Assembly (NCBI GenBank): GCA_025057155.1
Contig: JANWYD010000005.1
Location: 1 to 64,000 of the forward strand
DNA: 64,000 nucleotides
Direction of reading: 5' to 3'
Origin: Chloroflexaceae bacterium
GTDB lineage: Bacteria > Chloroflexota > Chloroflexia > Chloroflexales > Chloroflexaceae
In this document: piece after piece, positions 36,844 through 45,646 of the stretch
How the letters are laid out: each line of letters starts with the position of its first letter
Position numbering within the stretch: the stretch's first letter is position 1
The notes under the pieces: generated by a model
Database searches by the model: none
The model's input: the letters and a program-made list of their open reading frames with translations, nothing else
What the model was told of the DNA's origin: nothing
Program-made: the position numbers and the translations under genes

Positions 36844-36852
36844 TTAGCCCGC
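36718..36852 (+). other. attC-like recombination site
   Basis: Left arm GCGGGCAAACAAGGGCATGC (continuing to gccgc at 36749) and right arm ending GATGCCCGGGCCGTTAGCCC pair as an imperfect palindrome with bulges around a spacer of about 65 bases. The right end GTTAGCC fits the GTTRRRY core at six of seven positions. The arms look like integron attC sites of the AACAAG..CATGCA..CGGA / CGCTGATGCCCGGGC..GTTAG type. The left core is GGCAAAC instead of GGCTAAC. Confidence 0.55.
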
Positions 36853-36886
36853 TTATCCATAGCCAACAGTTAAATGGGGTGGTCAA

Positions 36887-37515
36887 TTGCCTATCAGAAT
36901 AACTTTGCGAACAGACAGAGAGTTTAGCCTGTTCAGGGAGATGCTTCATCGCTTGATACTACTTCGCGACGCAGATGATTTAGTTCTATGCTCTGGGTAT
37001 ATCTGGGAGCCAGCGGCAGGCTATAAGTACAAAATCCTGGATGACAAACTGCTGGATGTTCTCCTGAGAGGTTGTAAGGGTAAACGAATTATCACGATTG
37101 CGGGTAAGTTGGACAAACAATGGCTTGACCACTACAAAAATTTCGTCAGGCGATTGAGACAAAAAGATCTCTATGTAAAACCTTACTTGGCTCCCAAAAG
37201 AAACTGGCACGCCAAAATCGCAATTCGCCTAAAACAAGGGAAGCCTATCGCTGCCATAATTGGTAGTAGCAATCTAACCGGTCCTGCTTATAGCGAGAAT
37301 GGATATTCTTGGAATTTTGAATGTGATGTCTTGATTTGGGAAAACTCTTCCCGGTTAAACCAACTATTCAAGCAACCTTTTGAAAAAATGTGGCATTTGG
37401 AGATTTTCAGTTAATCATTGACCCAGAAGTTCGTCAAATGAACGAGCAAGAGCAATTGCTTCGTATCTACACAGATACAGTTCAGAATGATTTTGAGGAT
37501 TTAAGCGTTGAGTGA
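36887..37515 (+). pseudogene. PLD-family nuclease/phospholipase-like gene, frameshifted near its 3' end
   Basis: The frame from the TTG at 36887 gives 175 residues and stops at 37414. It carries one HKD-type motif, NWHAKIAIR ... GSSNLTGPAY, typical of phospholipase D-like nucleases that dimerise to form the active site. In the -1 frame after the A6 run at 37383-37388 the sequence continues as FEKNVAFGDFQLIIDPEVRQMN... for about 43 residues to the stop at 37513-37515, a natural-looking C-terminus. So one extra A would restore a longer protein of about 208 residues. It may be a mutation, a sequencing error, or slippage on the A run. The gene is AT-rich and lies right after the attC-like site. 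Confidence 0.65.
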
Positions 37516-37627
37516 CCCAAAGGCGAAAAGCGGGCTGACCCCTCGCTACAGCCACCTGCTCAAGCGCTCGCCTTGCTCCCAGGCGCGCTGCGGCCGAGCG
37601 GCAGACTGTTGAGCTTTGGAGAGTTTC

Positions 37628-38467
37628 ATGCAAGGTAGTATCTCACAGGTAATCGCCCTCGCCATCTGGGGCAATGCGGCGTTGAGAGAGCCGGCTTCCT
37701 TTGATGAAGACGGCTTCTATTCGTCCAATAGAACGTTTGCGTTCTGTGAATATGTGCAGTTCGTTGATCTCAGAAGAATGGGAACAACTCTGGAGGAAGT
37801 TTCATATGCCTCTGATCCTGTCGCCTGGTTCAGGCGCATCAAGGATGAGGGCGCATATGCGCTGCGTCTGCTGTATGAGCCATCGGCTGGCGAGGACATA
37901 GGAGATCAGAAAGTCCCGGATAGCCTGCTGGTCGGATTTGTCGGCGGCGGCGGCGACTGGGTTGTCGAGGCCGTGAAGCCGGCAGGGTCTGACTACTGGG
38001 CGGCCCGCTGGGAACTCGGAGATCGCGCTCGCGAGGACGGGAAAATCTGGCGGGTCACCTACGGCCGCGTCGTGGCTAATGGTCCATCATCGCGAGCCGA
38101 GGCAAGCGCCAGCGCGGAGGAGATCAGGCAGCAACTCGTGGCTCACCTGCCAGAGATTGCAGAGTTCGCCCGGGCGCATTACGAGGAGCGATTCGCAAGA
38201 GCCTTTGATGTGGCGCTTGCTTGCCTTGTTTCTCCATATCCGGTTGAACCTCATGCGCGTCTTGCGCCGAAGAACGTTCTTCCCGAAATTGGCGCGCAGC
38301 TCCTTGACGCCGTTCAGGCGGCCTGGGTCTTTGGCGGCATGGGATCGTGGAACGACCTGGCGTTCGGCGGGGAGGCTCAAGTTCAATACGAAGCGCTGTC
38401 GGCGGAGTTGTACCGGTTGCTGAATGCCGCAATTATGGCGGCGGCGAATTCGAGTGCCCGCCCATAA
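37628..38467 (+). CDS. Hypothetical protein
   Basis: A 279-residue soluble protein with no recognised family. It begins MQGSISQVIALAIWGNAAL and has a Gly-rich GFVGGGGDW segment and two helical stretches (SAEEIRQQLVAHLPEIAEF and FARAHYEERFARAFDVAL). The aromatic YWAARWEL and IWRVTYGRVV look like beta strands. GGAGAG upstream fits the ATG at 37628. GC content returns to the genome average here. Its 3' end overlaps the convergent molybdenum hydroxylase gene by 35 bases. Confidence 0.7.
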   Translation: MQGSISQVIALAIWGNAALREPASFDEDGFYSSNRTFAFCEYVQFVDLRRMGTTLEEVSYASDPVAWFRRIKDEGAYALRLLYEPSAGEDIGDQKVPDSLLVGFVGGGGDWVVEAVKPAGSDYWAARWELGDRAREDGKIWRVTYGRVVANGPSSRAEASASAEEIRQQLVAHLPEIAEFARAHYEERFARAFDVALACLVSPYPVEPHARLAPKNVLPEIGAQLLDAVQAAWVFGGMGSWNDLAFGGEAQVQYEALSAELYRLLNAAIMAAANSSARP

Positions 38468-40622
38468 GCGGTAATTCGCGCATCCGCTCGCCGGTGAGGG
38501 CGAAGACGGCGTTGGCCACCGCGGCGCCGATCGGCCCCATCGGCGGCTCGCCCACGCCATAGGGCACGTCGCCGCTGCGCAGCACGGCGACCTCGATCGC
38601 CGGCGCGTCGCGTATGCTGAGCAGGGGGTAGGCGCCGAAGTTGTCGGCGGCGAACCGCCCGTTGCGCACGCTGAGCCGCTCGAAGAGCACCGAACTCAGC
38701 CCCATGCAGATGTTGCCCTCGGTCTGGGCCGCCACCCCGTCGGGGTTGATCGGCAGCCCGGGGTCCACCGCTGCCCAGACCCGGTGCACGCGTATCCCGC
38801 CTTCGGTTGTGCGCGAGACCTCGGCGACGTGGGCCACCACGGTGCCGGCATCCATCGCGCAGGCGAGGCCGCGGGCGCGTCCGGCGGGCACGGGACCGCC
38901 CCAATCCGAGCGCGCGGCCACTTCGGCGAGCACGGTGCGCAGGCGGCGTCCGCGTTCGTCGTCGCCAGCGTGGGCGATGCGGAAGGCCAGCGGGTCGGCG
39001 CCGGCGGCGTGGGCCAGTTCGTCAATGAAGCTCTCGATGGCGAAGATGTTGGCGAGCAGACCAAGGCCGCGCCAGGCGCCGGTGGGGATGGGCAGCGGTA
39101 CACGCTCAGAGGTTACGGTGATGTTCGGTACGGCGTAGGTGATGCGCGCGCCGCGCCATGCGCCGAAGTCGGCCCCGAAGAAGGCCCCGACGGGGGCGGG
39201 AACAAACGGGAAGATAACGTCGCCGCTGGCCTGGCTGTGCTCAATGGCTGCGATGCGCCCGCCTGGCCCCAGGACCGCGCGCAGCACGTGATGGGTGGGC
39301 GGGCGCACGAAGCCGTGCTGGAACTCCTCGGCCCGGCTCCAGCCGACGTGAACAGGCCGGCCTGCCGCCGCCGAGAGCCGCGCAGCCTCCACCGCCACTT
39401 CGCTGACCATGCGCCGCCCGAAGCCGCCGCCCAGGTAGGTGGGGATGACCTCAACGCTGCGCGGGTTGCGGCCCAGGGCGCGGGCGATGGCCTGCGCGGT
39501 TCCCGCGGCGTACTGGGTGCTGACCCAGGCCCGCACCCGGTCGGGGCGCACGTCCACCAGCGCAGCCTGGGGTTCCAGGTGGGCATGGGCGGCCATGGGA
39601 GTGCGGTACTCCGCCGTGATCACCCCGGCGCCGCGCAGGACCGCGGCGGCGTCGCCCACCCGCTGAACGGCGACGCCCCGGCCGGGGGCGGCGCGCACCA
39701 GGGCGTCAATCTGCTCCTGCTGAAGCGGCGGTTGCTCGATCCATTCCACATCCAGCGCGCGCACGGCGGACGCGGCGGCGCTGCGCGATTCGGCGACGAC
39801 GCCGGCGAAGTCGCGCTCGATGACCACGGCGACCACGCCGGGGCGCGTGGCGGCGTCGCCGGGGGCGGCCCGGCGCAGGGTCGCGCCGAGGCTCGGCGGG
39901 CGGGCCACCGCGCCGAAGAGCATGCCCTCGACCCGGGCGTCGTAGCCGTAGGTGGCGGCGCCGCGGATCTTGGCCGGGAGGTCCACGCGGGGCAGGCTGG
40001 CGCCAATCAGCGTCCAGGCGGCGCCCGGCTTCAGGGGCGGCGGCTCGGCGGGAACCTCGCGGGCGGCGGCGCCGGTCGCCAGTTCGCCGTAGCTCAGCCG
40101 GCGCTGCGGCTCGGCGGTGACGAAGAAGGCCCCGGCGGCGGCGCTCAATGCGGCAGGCGCGACCCCCAGGCGCTCGGCGGCCTCGGCGCGGAGCAACTCG
40201 CGCAGGGTCGCCGCCGTCTCGCGCAGCGGGGCGAAGAGCGAAGAGACCGAGTTGCTGGCATTGGTGCCGAAGTTGTCAGTCACCGGGCCGAGGGAGCCGC
40301 TCTGGACGACCTCGATCTGCTCCCAGGCCAGTTCCAGCTCCTCGGCGGCGATCTGGGCGAGGGCGGTGTGGATGCCCTGGCCCATTTCGGTTTTGGGGAC
40401 GGCGAGGCGCACCCGGCCGTCGGGGGCGATGTCGAACCACAGGAGCGGATCGGTGGTGACGATGGTCGGCGGCGCGGCGCCCTCGAAGGCATCGGCGAGG
40501 ACGAGGCGCAGGGCGGGCAGGCCGAGGGTGGCGCCGAGGGCCAGGCCCCCGCCGACCACGCCGGCGCCGATGAGGAAGCCGCGGCGCGAGAGGCGCCAGC
40601 GGCGAGGAGGCGGCTGGCTCAT
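38433..40622 (-). CDS. Molybdopterin-binding subunit of a xanthine-dehydrogenase-family oxidase (IorB-like)
   Basis: A 729-residue large subunit with a twin-arginine signal, [17 protein letters not shown], as in isoquinoline 1-oxidoreductase beta subunits and related aldehyde dehydrogenases that act outside the cytoplasm. Mo-cofactor-binding blocks include [34 protein letters not shown] and the C-terminal [17 protein letters not shown], whose Glu is the conserved catalytic residue. The partner iron-sulfur subunit overlaps by ATGA. There is no FAD subunit, as expected for the IorAB type. The substrate (aldehyde or N-heterocycle) cannot be predicted. Confidence 0.9.
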   Translation of the reverse strand: MSQPPPRRWRLSRRGFLIGAGVVGGGLALGATLGLPALRLVLADAFEGAAPPTIVTTDPLLWFDIAPDGRVRLAVPKTEMGQGIHTALAQIAAEELELAWEQIEVVQSGSLGPVTDNFGTNASNSVSSLFAPLRETAATLRELLRAEAAERLGVAPAALSAAAGAFFVTAEPQRRLSYGELATGAAAREVPAEPPPLKPGAAWTLIGASLPRVDLPAKIRGAATYGYDARVEGMLFGAVARPPSLGATLRRAAPGDAATRPGVVAVVIERDFAGVVAESRSAAASAVRALDVEWIEQPPLQQEQIDALVRAAPGRGVAVQRVGDAAAVLRGAGVITAEYRTPMAAHAHLEPQAALVDVRPDRVRAWVSTQYAAGTAQAIARALGRNPRSVEVIPTYLGGGFGRRMVSEVAVEAARLSAAAGRPVHVGWSRAEEFQHGFVRPPTHHVLRAVLGPGGRIAAIEHSQASGDVIFPFVPAPVGAFFGADFGAWRGARITYAVPNITVTSERVPLPIPTGAWRGLGLLANIFAIESFIDELAHAAGADPLAFRIAHAGDDERGRRLRTVLAEVAARSDWGGPVPAGRARGLACAMDAGTVVAHVAEVSRTTEGGIRVHRVWAAVDPGLPINPDGVAAQTEGNICMGLSSVLFERLSVRNGRFAADNFGAYPLLSIRDAPAIEVAVLRSGDVPYGVGEPPMGPIGAAVANAVFALTGERMRELPLMGGHSNSPPP

Positions 40623-41104
40623 GCGGCCTCCCCGGGGCTACGGGCCAGCACGGCAGCGCGGGCCACCGCCCGGCGGATGCGAACGTAGGCCCCGCAGCGA
40701 CAGAAATTGCCCTCCATTGCCGCGGTAATCTCCTCGTCCGAGGGGTCGGGATTGGCGGCGATGAGCGCGGCGGCGGCCATCATCTGGCCGCTCATGCACC
40801 AGCCGCACTGGGGCGCCTGAACCTCCAGGAAAGCCCGTTGCACCGGATGCAGCACCTCGCCCCGGGCCAGGCCCTCGATGGTCGTAACCTTTTTGCCGGC
40901 GGCCTGGCGGAGGGGGGTCAGGCAGCTTCGGACGGCGACGCCGTCGAGGTGAACGGTACAGGCGCCGCAGTAGCCCGCGCCGCAGCCGAACTTGGTGCCG
41001 GTGAGGCCGAGTTCGTCGCGCAGCACCCAGAGCAGCACGCGCGGCGGGTCGTCGGCCACCTGGTAGGTCTGGTCGTTGATGGTGAGATCCACGGGTGGCT
41101 CCAT
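40619..41104 (-). CDS. 2Fe-2S subunit of the same oxidase (IorA-like)
   Basis: A 161-residue electron-transfer subunit with two [2Fe-2S] sites. The plant-type ferredoxin cluster is C41, C46, C49 and C61 ([17 protein letters not shown]). The second cluster uses [10 protein letters not shown] and [10 protein letters not shown] in the four-helix domain. The start at 41104 (MEPPVDLTI) is right for the family; the ATG at 41152 adds an unlikely tail. It is translated just before the Mo subunit with a four-base overlap. Confidence 0.92.
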   Translation of the reverse strand: MEPPVDLTINDQTYQVADDPPRVLLWVLRDELGLTGTKFGCGAGYCGACTVHLDGVAVRSCLTPLRQAAGKKVTTIEGLARGEVLHPVQRAFLEVQAPQCGWCMSGQMMAAAALIAANPDPSDEEITAAMEGNFCRCGAYVRIRRAVARAAVLARSPGEAA

Positions 41105-41390
41105 TATTACCGGCGGCCCAACCTGAGGGCCGCCCACGACCGCACCGCGCACGGGCGCGGTGCGCTGGCGCTACTTTACCAGAGTTTTGCTACGGTTTTG
41201 CAGGGATGGTCGATACGATTTTGGATTGCCGATACCGGCCAACGATGGGAGGGGCGCGGGGAAACCTGGTTTCCCCACGCCCCTGCCCGAATGCTCAATG
41301 CCTGCAAGCTACGCTTGAGGCTCTTCACGGGGTGAGAAAAAGGTTGTTCGGGGAGGGTCGCGCCTTCATCCGGGAAGCACGCCCCCCGTA
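41105..41390. other. Intergenic region with GGGGAAACC hairpin
   Basis: No gene. A strong hairpin, ggggcgcggggaaacctggt followed by its complement, covers 41252-41286. It belongs to the GGGGAAACC family seen between gcvT and gcvH. Confidence 0.5.
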
Positions 41391-41945
41391 CTACGCCGCG
41401 GGCGCGAGGCCGAGGGTCCGGGCAGCCTCGCGGTAGGCGTCGAGGCTGCCCTCGTCCCAGAGCACAAAGCGCACCAGGGTCACGCTGCCGCCCGCGGCGA
41501 GGGCGTCGCGCACGGCGGCGAGGGCCACCCGCGCGGCCTCGGCGACGGGGTAGCCGAAGATGCCAGTGCTGATACTGGGGAAGGCCACGCTGCTCAGCCC
41601 GTGCTGCGCGGCCAGGGCCAGGCTGCTGGCGTAGGCGGCGGCCAGCAGGCGGGCTGAAGTGGCCGGGTCGTCGGCGCGGTAGACCGGGCCGACGGCGTGG
41701 ATGATGTGGCGCGCGCGCAGCGCGAAGCCGGGGGTAATGCGGGCCTCGCCGGTGGGGCAGGGGGCCAGGGGCCGGCAGGCGGCCGCAAGCTCCTCGCGCC
41801 CGGCGGCGCGGAAGATCGCCCCGCAGACCCCGCCGCCCTCGGCCAGGCCCTCGTTGGCCGCGTTGACGATCGCGTCCACGTCCTGCACGACGATGTCGCC
41901 CCGCACCAGTTCAAGGGTGGCAGGGCCGATCTGGTAGCGATCCAT
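41391..41945 (-). CDS. Macro-domain protein (ADP-ribose hydrolase type)
   Basis: A 184-residue macro domain of the MacroD/YmdB type, expected to bind ADP-ribose and remove ADP-ribose or O-acetyl-ADP-ribose groups. It shows VRGDIVVQDVDAIVNAANEGL, then AEGGGVCGAIFRAAG (the glycine-rich loop) and VAFPSISTGIFGYP. Both loops that surround the distal ribose are intact. It starts with MDRYQIGPATLEL. It lies near a toxin-antitoxin pair but no operon link is clear. Confidence 0.93.
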   Translation of the reverse strand: MDRYQIGPATLELVRGDIVVQDVDAIVNAANEGLAEGGGVCGAIFRAAGREELAAACRPLAPCPTGEARITPGFALRARHIIHAVGPVYRADDPATSARLLAAAYASSLALAAQHGLSSVAFPSISTGIFGYPVAEAARVALAAVRDALAAGGSVTLVRFVLWDEGSLDAYREAARTLGLAPAA

Positions 41946-42016
41946 GCTGCCGCTCCTTTCTGCGGTGAAGGTTCACCACGAAGATCATACCAGGAATCAC
42001 ATCTCCTGTGTGATCA

Positions 42017-42093
42017 CCGCAGAGCGTGTGAAGAAGCGGGAAGTGTTTCGACCAGCCCATCCTCCGCGCTCCTCCGCGTGCTCTGCGGTAGAC
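42017..42093. repeat. CCGCAGAG-type inverted repeat
   Basis: ccgcagagcg near 42019 pairs with cgtgctctgcgg near 42090. Similar sequences are at 46203-46262 and 56122-56190. It lies between the macro gene and the toxin gene. Confidence 0.5.
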
Positions 42094-42143
42094 CCGAACA
42101 AGCACCCCATCAACGCAGTCCGTTGCGTGCGATCAGCAATATC

Positions 42144-42467
42144 CTATGGCGGCGGAAGGCGGGCGATCAGTTCTGCGAGATCATCATACCCATACGGTGG
42201 GCAGCGACGAATAGCGAGCACCCAGACCCAACGCTCAGCCTCACAAACGGCATAGATGATTCGCCAACGCTCGAGCCTGATGCGACGGAGCTCGACATCA
42301 GGGCGCATATTGAGATCGTTCGCGTTCATCGGGCGGCTTTCGTGTGGCCGGGGCTCTGTCGCCAGTTGCGCAATAGCGAGGCGCACGCGTTGCCGCAGCT
42401 TGCCCGGTAGCGTGTGGCGCAGGGCGTGGACCTCGGGCTCAATGAACAGGTCGTAACTCACTCCCAT
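42144..42467 (-). CDS. RelE/ParE-type toxin
   Basis: A 107-residue toxin of the RelE/ParE superfamily. MGVSYDLFIEPEVHALRHTLPGKLRQRVRLAIAQLATEPR gives the two N-terminal helices, and LRRIRLERWRIIYAVCEAERWVWVLAIRRCPPYGY gives the beta sheet with conserved Arg and Tyr residues (both quoted in shortened form elsewhere). The start at 42467 lies inside the 3' end of the antitoxin gene (10-base overlap), usual for such pairs. RelE-like mRNA cleavage versus ParE-like gyrase binding cannot be decided. Confidence 0.82.
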   Translation of the reverse strand: MGVSYDLFIEPEVHALRHTLPGKLRQRVRLAIAQLATEPRPHESRPMNANDLNMRPDVELRRIRLERWRIIYAVCEAERWVWVLAIRRCPPYGYDDLAELIARLPPP

Positions 42468-42679
42468 TCGTTTGAGACCTCGTTCCATTGCAGCGCGCCG
42501 GCCGCCCGTGGTCCGGCCGCGATCCGGTCGCGGAGCGTCCGAAGCAATTCGCGATCCTCCGCATCCTCCAGCGCCTCCAGGATCTGGCGCCACAACTCCG
42601 GCGTCAGTACGACCGCAGTGGTGTGCCCCTGCTGGTCAACCATAAACTGCACGCCGCGCGCAAGTTCTTCAAACGTCAT
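42458..42679 (-). CDS. Antitoxin partner, Phd/RelB-like
   Basis: A 73-residue acidic protein starting MTFEELARGVQFMVDQQGHTTAVVLTPELW, with a beta-hairpin then helices (RQILEALEDAEDRELLRTL), the pattern of Phd/YefM-like antitoxins. It is upstream of the toxin and overlaps it by 10 bases. AGGAGG-like tgaggac sequence lies close upstream; the palindromic ggcggtgacagg...cctgtcacgcc at about 42711-42763 could be an operator. Confidence 0.78.
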   Translation of the reverse strand: MTFEELARGVQFMVDQQGHTTAVVLTPELWRQILEALEDAEDRELLRTLRDRIAAGPRAAGALQWNEVSNEWE

Positions 42680-42710
42680 GGTGCGGTCCTCCTTGTGGAT
42701 TTGAAACCTG

Positions 42711-42763
42711 GCGGTGACAGGTCGCTCCTTTATCAGGAGGAAGGCTTTGCCCTGTCACGCCCC
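42711..42763. promoter_or_regulatory. Inverted repeat upstream of the toxin-antitoxin pair
   Basis: GGCGGTGACAGG and CCTGTCACGCC face each other around 30 bases that hold caggaggaaggc. It lies about 32 bases upstream of the antitoxin start, where such genes carry an autoregulatory operator. It could also be another repeat element. Confidence 0.35.
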
Positions 42764-42849
42764 CTCCTGTCCGCGCCCCGCATCTTCGGAGCGCCGGACC
42801 GCTAATAAATGCTTCTTGTATTGTAGCGCACCGGGCTCGCCCCTGCCCC

Positions 42850-43488
42850 CTACAGCCGGGCCAGCACGGCCCGCGCCGGGGCGCCGTCGCCGCCACTGAT
42901 GCGCAGGGGCAGGCAGATGAGCTGGTACGGGCCGGGGGCCACGCCCGCCAGGGCCGCCCCCTCCAGGATCAGCACACCCGCGCCGAGCAGGATGTGGTGC
43001 GCGGGCAGCCGCGGGTCGTCCGGCGGGTCCACCGAGAGATAGTCAATGCCCACCAGGCCCGCCTGCCGCCGCACCAGTTCGGCGGCGGCCGCGGGGGTCA
43101 GGTAGACATAATCATGGACGAAATCCGGGCGCTCCAGCAGGCGCTCCTCACTGTTGCGGGTGTGGAAGAGGACGCGGTCGCCGGGATCGATCGGGTGGCC
43201 GGCCAGTTCCTCGACAGTGATCGCCCGGCGGTCGCGGATGTGGATCACCCGCGCCGGGCCGCAGAAACGCTCCAGCGGCACGTCGTCGAGACATGCGCCC
43301 CCGGCGAGGATGTGCCGCGGCAGGTCCACGTGGGTGCCGAAGTGGGTGCTGGCGTTGCGGATGGCGGTGACGTTCGCCCCGTCGGCGGCGAGGGTGAGTT
43401 GCGGTTCCAGGCCGATCGGCGGGTCGCCGGGGTACACCGGCATGTCCGCGCGCACCGGCATGGAGATGTCGTGCAGGATGGTGAGCAT
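42850..43488 (-). CDS. Cyclase-family metal-dependent hydrolase (kynurenine-formamidase-like)
   Basis: A 212-residue member of the cyclase superfamily. The metal-binding motif HxGTHxDxPxH is HFGTHVDLPRH. The end of the protein, PYQLICLPLRISGGDGAPARAVL, is typical of bacterial KynB-like proteins. The start at 43488 (MLTILHDISMPV) is after a GGGGG stretch; the longer frame to 43566 runs through the GATTTTGG repeat and is rejected. No tryptophan-degradation genes are close, so kynurenine formamidase activity is not certain. Confidence 0.85.
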   Translation of the reverse strand: MLTILHDISMPVRADMPVYPGDPPIGLEPQLTLAADGANVTAIRNASTHFGTHVDLPRHILAGGACLDDVPLERFCGPARVIHIRDRRAITVEELAGHPIDPGDRVLFHTRNSEERLLERPDFVHDYVYLTPAAAAELVRRQAGLVGIDYLSVDPPDDPRLPAHHILLGAGVLILEGAALAGVAPGPYQLICLPLRISGGDGAPARAVLARL

Positions 43489-43813
43489 GGGAACCCCCCG
43501 GGGAATTTTGGATTTTGGATTTTGGATTTTGGATTGCAGATTGGGGCTATGAATCCGGCATAGCACGTTCGTCCCTGCGAAGGCATGGCCCGCTGCGGGC
43601 TAAAGCCCTCGCTTAGTTCTACTTTGTCACTTTGCCCCTGGCGGGGGTTGCGTGGGCCGCAGGCCCCCAAAGATCTTCTCTTCCTGGTGCGGCGCGGCGA
43701 AGCCGCGCCGCACCAGGAAGGGGAACGTTCCGAGGGGTGCAACCCCTCCGAACCTCCTCCCAGTAGCGCCAGGCTTGTCATTTGCGCGCCCTGCGGTAGA
43801 TCTGCGTGCGGCG
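43489..43813. other. Intergenic repeats downstream of the ABC exporter
   Basis: No gene. It holds a GATTTTGG tract (43503-43540) and a block ctactttgtcactttgcccc...gggcc (43617-43670), which reappears inverted at about 60270-60360, followed by gcggcgcggcgaagccgcgccgc, a hairpin. Confidence 0.5.
43503..43540. repeat. GATTTTGG tandem repeat
   Basis: Four adjacent gattttg units. On the minus strand they encode IQNPKSK, and they lie directly before the start of the cyclase gene. Confidence 0.75.
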
Positions 43814-45646
43814 TCACTGCTGCTCGACGCTGGCGGCTACGGGCGTTTCGGCGCCGTTGTCGAGCTCGCGGAACTGGAGGGCGTAGAGCCGGGCGTACAG
43901 GCCCTGACGGGCCAGCAGTTCGGCGTGGCTGCCCTCCTCGACGATGCGGCCCCGGTCGAGCACGATGATCCGGTGGGCGATGGCCACCGTGCTGAGGCGG
44001 TGGGCGATGATCACCGCGGTGCGCCCGCGCATCAGCCGGTCGAGGGCCTCCTGCACCAGGGCCTCTGACTCGCTGTCGAGCGAGCTGGTGGCCTCGTCGA
44101 GCAGGAGGATGCGCGGGTCCTTGAGCATGGCCCGGGCGATGGCGATGCGCTGGCGCTGGCCCCCGCTCAGTTTGATGCCTCGCTCGCCCACGATGGTGTC
44201 GTAGCCGTGGGGCGTGGCTATGATGAAGTCGTGGGCGTTGGCCGCCCGCGCCGCGGCGATGATGGCCGCCTCGTCCGCGTCGAGCCGGCCGTAGGCGATG
44301 TTCTCGCGGATCGTGCCGCCGAAGAGCATGGTCTCCTGCGGCACCAGGCCGATCTGCGCCCGCAGGCTGCGCTGGGTCACCGCGCGCACGTCAATGCCGT
44401 CAATCGCCACCGTGCCGCTGGTGGGGTCGTAGAAACGCGGGATGAGGTTGAAGAGGGTGCTCTTGCCGGCGCCGCTCGGCCCGACCAGGGCGACGATCTC
44501 GCCGGGGCGCACCGTTAGCGAGATCTGGCGGAGCACCTCGCGCCCCGGCTCGTAGGCGAAGGAGACGTTCTCGAACCTGATCGCCCCGGCGACGGGGGGC
44601 AGGTCGGGCGCGCCGGGCGCGTCGGTGACGGTGGGCCGGGTGTCGAGGATCTCGAAGACGCGCCGCACGGCTCCCAGGGCCTCGCGGAACTGGCCGTAGA
44701 GGCCCGAGAGCTGGCCCAGGGAGGCGCCGATGGTGATCGCGTAGATCAGGAAGCCGCTGATGGTCGAGAAGGCCAGCCGGCCGGCCAGAACCTCGCGGCC
44801 GCTGAACCAGAGGATGGCGGCGATGCCGCTGAAGCCGAGGAAGGCCATCAGCCCGCCGAAGGCGGAGCGCAGCAGCGCCAGACGCAGGCTCGCGCCGAGG
44901 GTGCGCTCCATGGCCGCCGCGTAGCGCTCGACCTCGTAGCTCTCGCGGGCGAAGCTCTTGACCACGCGGATGCCCTGCAACCCCTCCTCGACCGCCACCG
45001 TCGCGCTGGCCAGTTCGTCCTGGGCGCGGGTGCTGAGCCGCTGGAGCATGCGCCCGAAGCTGGCGGCCACCGCGACCACGCCGAGGGCCAGGACGAGCAC
45101 GAAGCCCACCAGGCGCGGGTTGAGCAGGAAGACGATGATGACCGAGCCGACCAGGGCGATCAGGCTGGAGAGGAGCTGGGTAATATTGCTGGTCAGCGCC
45201 GCCCGCACCTGGGTCACATCGCTGGAGAGGCGCGAGAGGATCTCGCCGGTGCGCCGGCTGGCGAAGAAGTCGAGGGAGAGCGACTGCAGGTGGCGGTAGA
45301 GGGCGACGCGCAGGTCAAGGACGATCCGCTCGCCGACGAGGTTGAGGATGTAGCTCTGGCCGAAGGTGAGCAGGGCCTGGAGCAGGAACATGCCCAGCAG
45401 GGCCAGGGCCAGGCCGTTGAGCAGCGTGAGGTTCTGCTGTTGCAGCACGGCGTCAAGCAGGCGGACGATCACCAGGGGAAAGGCCAGGCCGATGGCGCTC
45501 GAGCCGGCGAGCATGGCGAGGGCCAGGGCCATGTGCCCGCGGTAGGGCCGCAGGTAGCGGAGCAGGCGCCGCCAGTCGTTGGGATTTGGGATTTGGGATT
45601 TGGGATTTTGGATTGGTGATTGTGGATTGGTGATTGGGGGCGGCAC
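43814..45646 (-). CDS. ABC exporter (MsbA/BmrA type), fused membrane and ATPase domains
   Basis: A 610-residue half-transporter that works as a homodimer or heterodimer. The membrane domain has six helices; the ATPase has Walker A GPSGAGKST, signature LSGGQRQRIAIARAML, Walker B ILLLDEATSSLD and the switch histidine in VIIAHRLSTV. The N-terminal 24 residues (MPPPITNPQSPIQNPKSQ...) are encoded by the GATTTTGG repeat, and no other start codon occurs before DWRRLLRYLRPY. So the repeat now supplies the start, or the true start is non-canonical. Transported substrate (lipid, drug or peptide) is unknown. Confidence 0.9.
   Translation of the reverse strand: MPPPITNPQSPIQNPKSQIPNPNDWRRLLRYLRPYRGHMALALAMLAGSSAIGLAFPLVIVRLLDAVLQQQNLTLLNGLALALLGMFLLQALLTFGQSYILNLVGERIVLDLRVALYRHLQSLSLDFFASRRTGEILSRLSSDVTQVRAALTSNITQLLSSLIALVGSVIIVFLLNPRLVGFVLVLALGVVAVAASFGRMLQRLSTRAQDELASATVAVEEGLQGIRVVKSFARESYEVERYAAAMERTLGASLRLALLRSAFGGLMAFLGFSGIAAILWFSGREVLAGRLAFSTISGFLIYAITIGASLGQLSGLYGQFREALGAVRRVFEILDTRPTVTDAPGAPDLPPVAGAIRFENVSFAYEPGREVLRQISLTVRPGEIVALVGPSGAGKSTLFNLIPRFYDPTSGTVAIDGIDVRAVTQRSLRAQIGLVPQETMLFGGTIRENIAYGRLDADEAAIIAAARAANAHDFIIATPHGYDTIVGERGIKLSGGQRQRIAIARAMLKDPRILLLDEATSSLDSESEALVQEALDRLMRGRTAVIIAHRLSTVAIAHRIIVLDRGRIVEEGSHAELLARQGLYARLYALQFRELDNGAETPVAASVEQQ
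45585..45640. repeat. GATTTTGG/GATTTGGG repeat at the 5' end of the ABC gene
   Basis: Tandem gatttgg-type units that overlap the first codons of the exporter gene; compare with the tracts at 2983, 12848 and 43503. Confidence 0.7.

Noticed and set aside
37508-37514. GTTGAGT, which fits the integron core GTTRRRY
   Set aside because: It lies at the end of the frameshifted PLD reading frame and no palindromic arms surround it, so it is probably chance.
38784-40688. A 634-codon open frame on the plus strand
   Set aside because: It lies antisense to the molybdenum hydroxylase genes; the protein is a Gly/Ala/Arg-rich shadow of a GC-rich gene without recognisable motifs.
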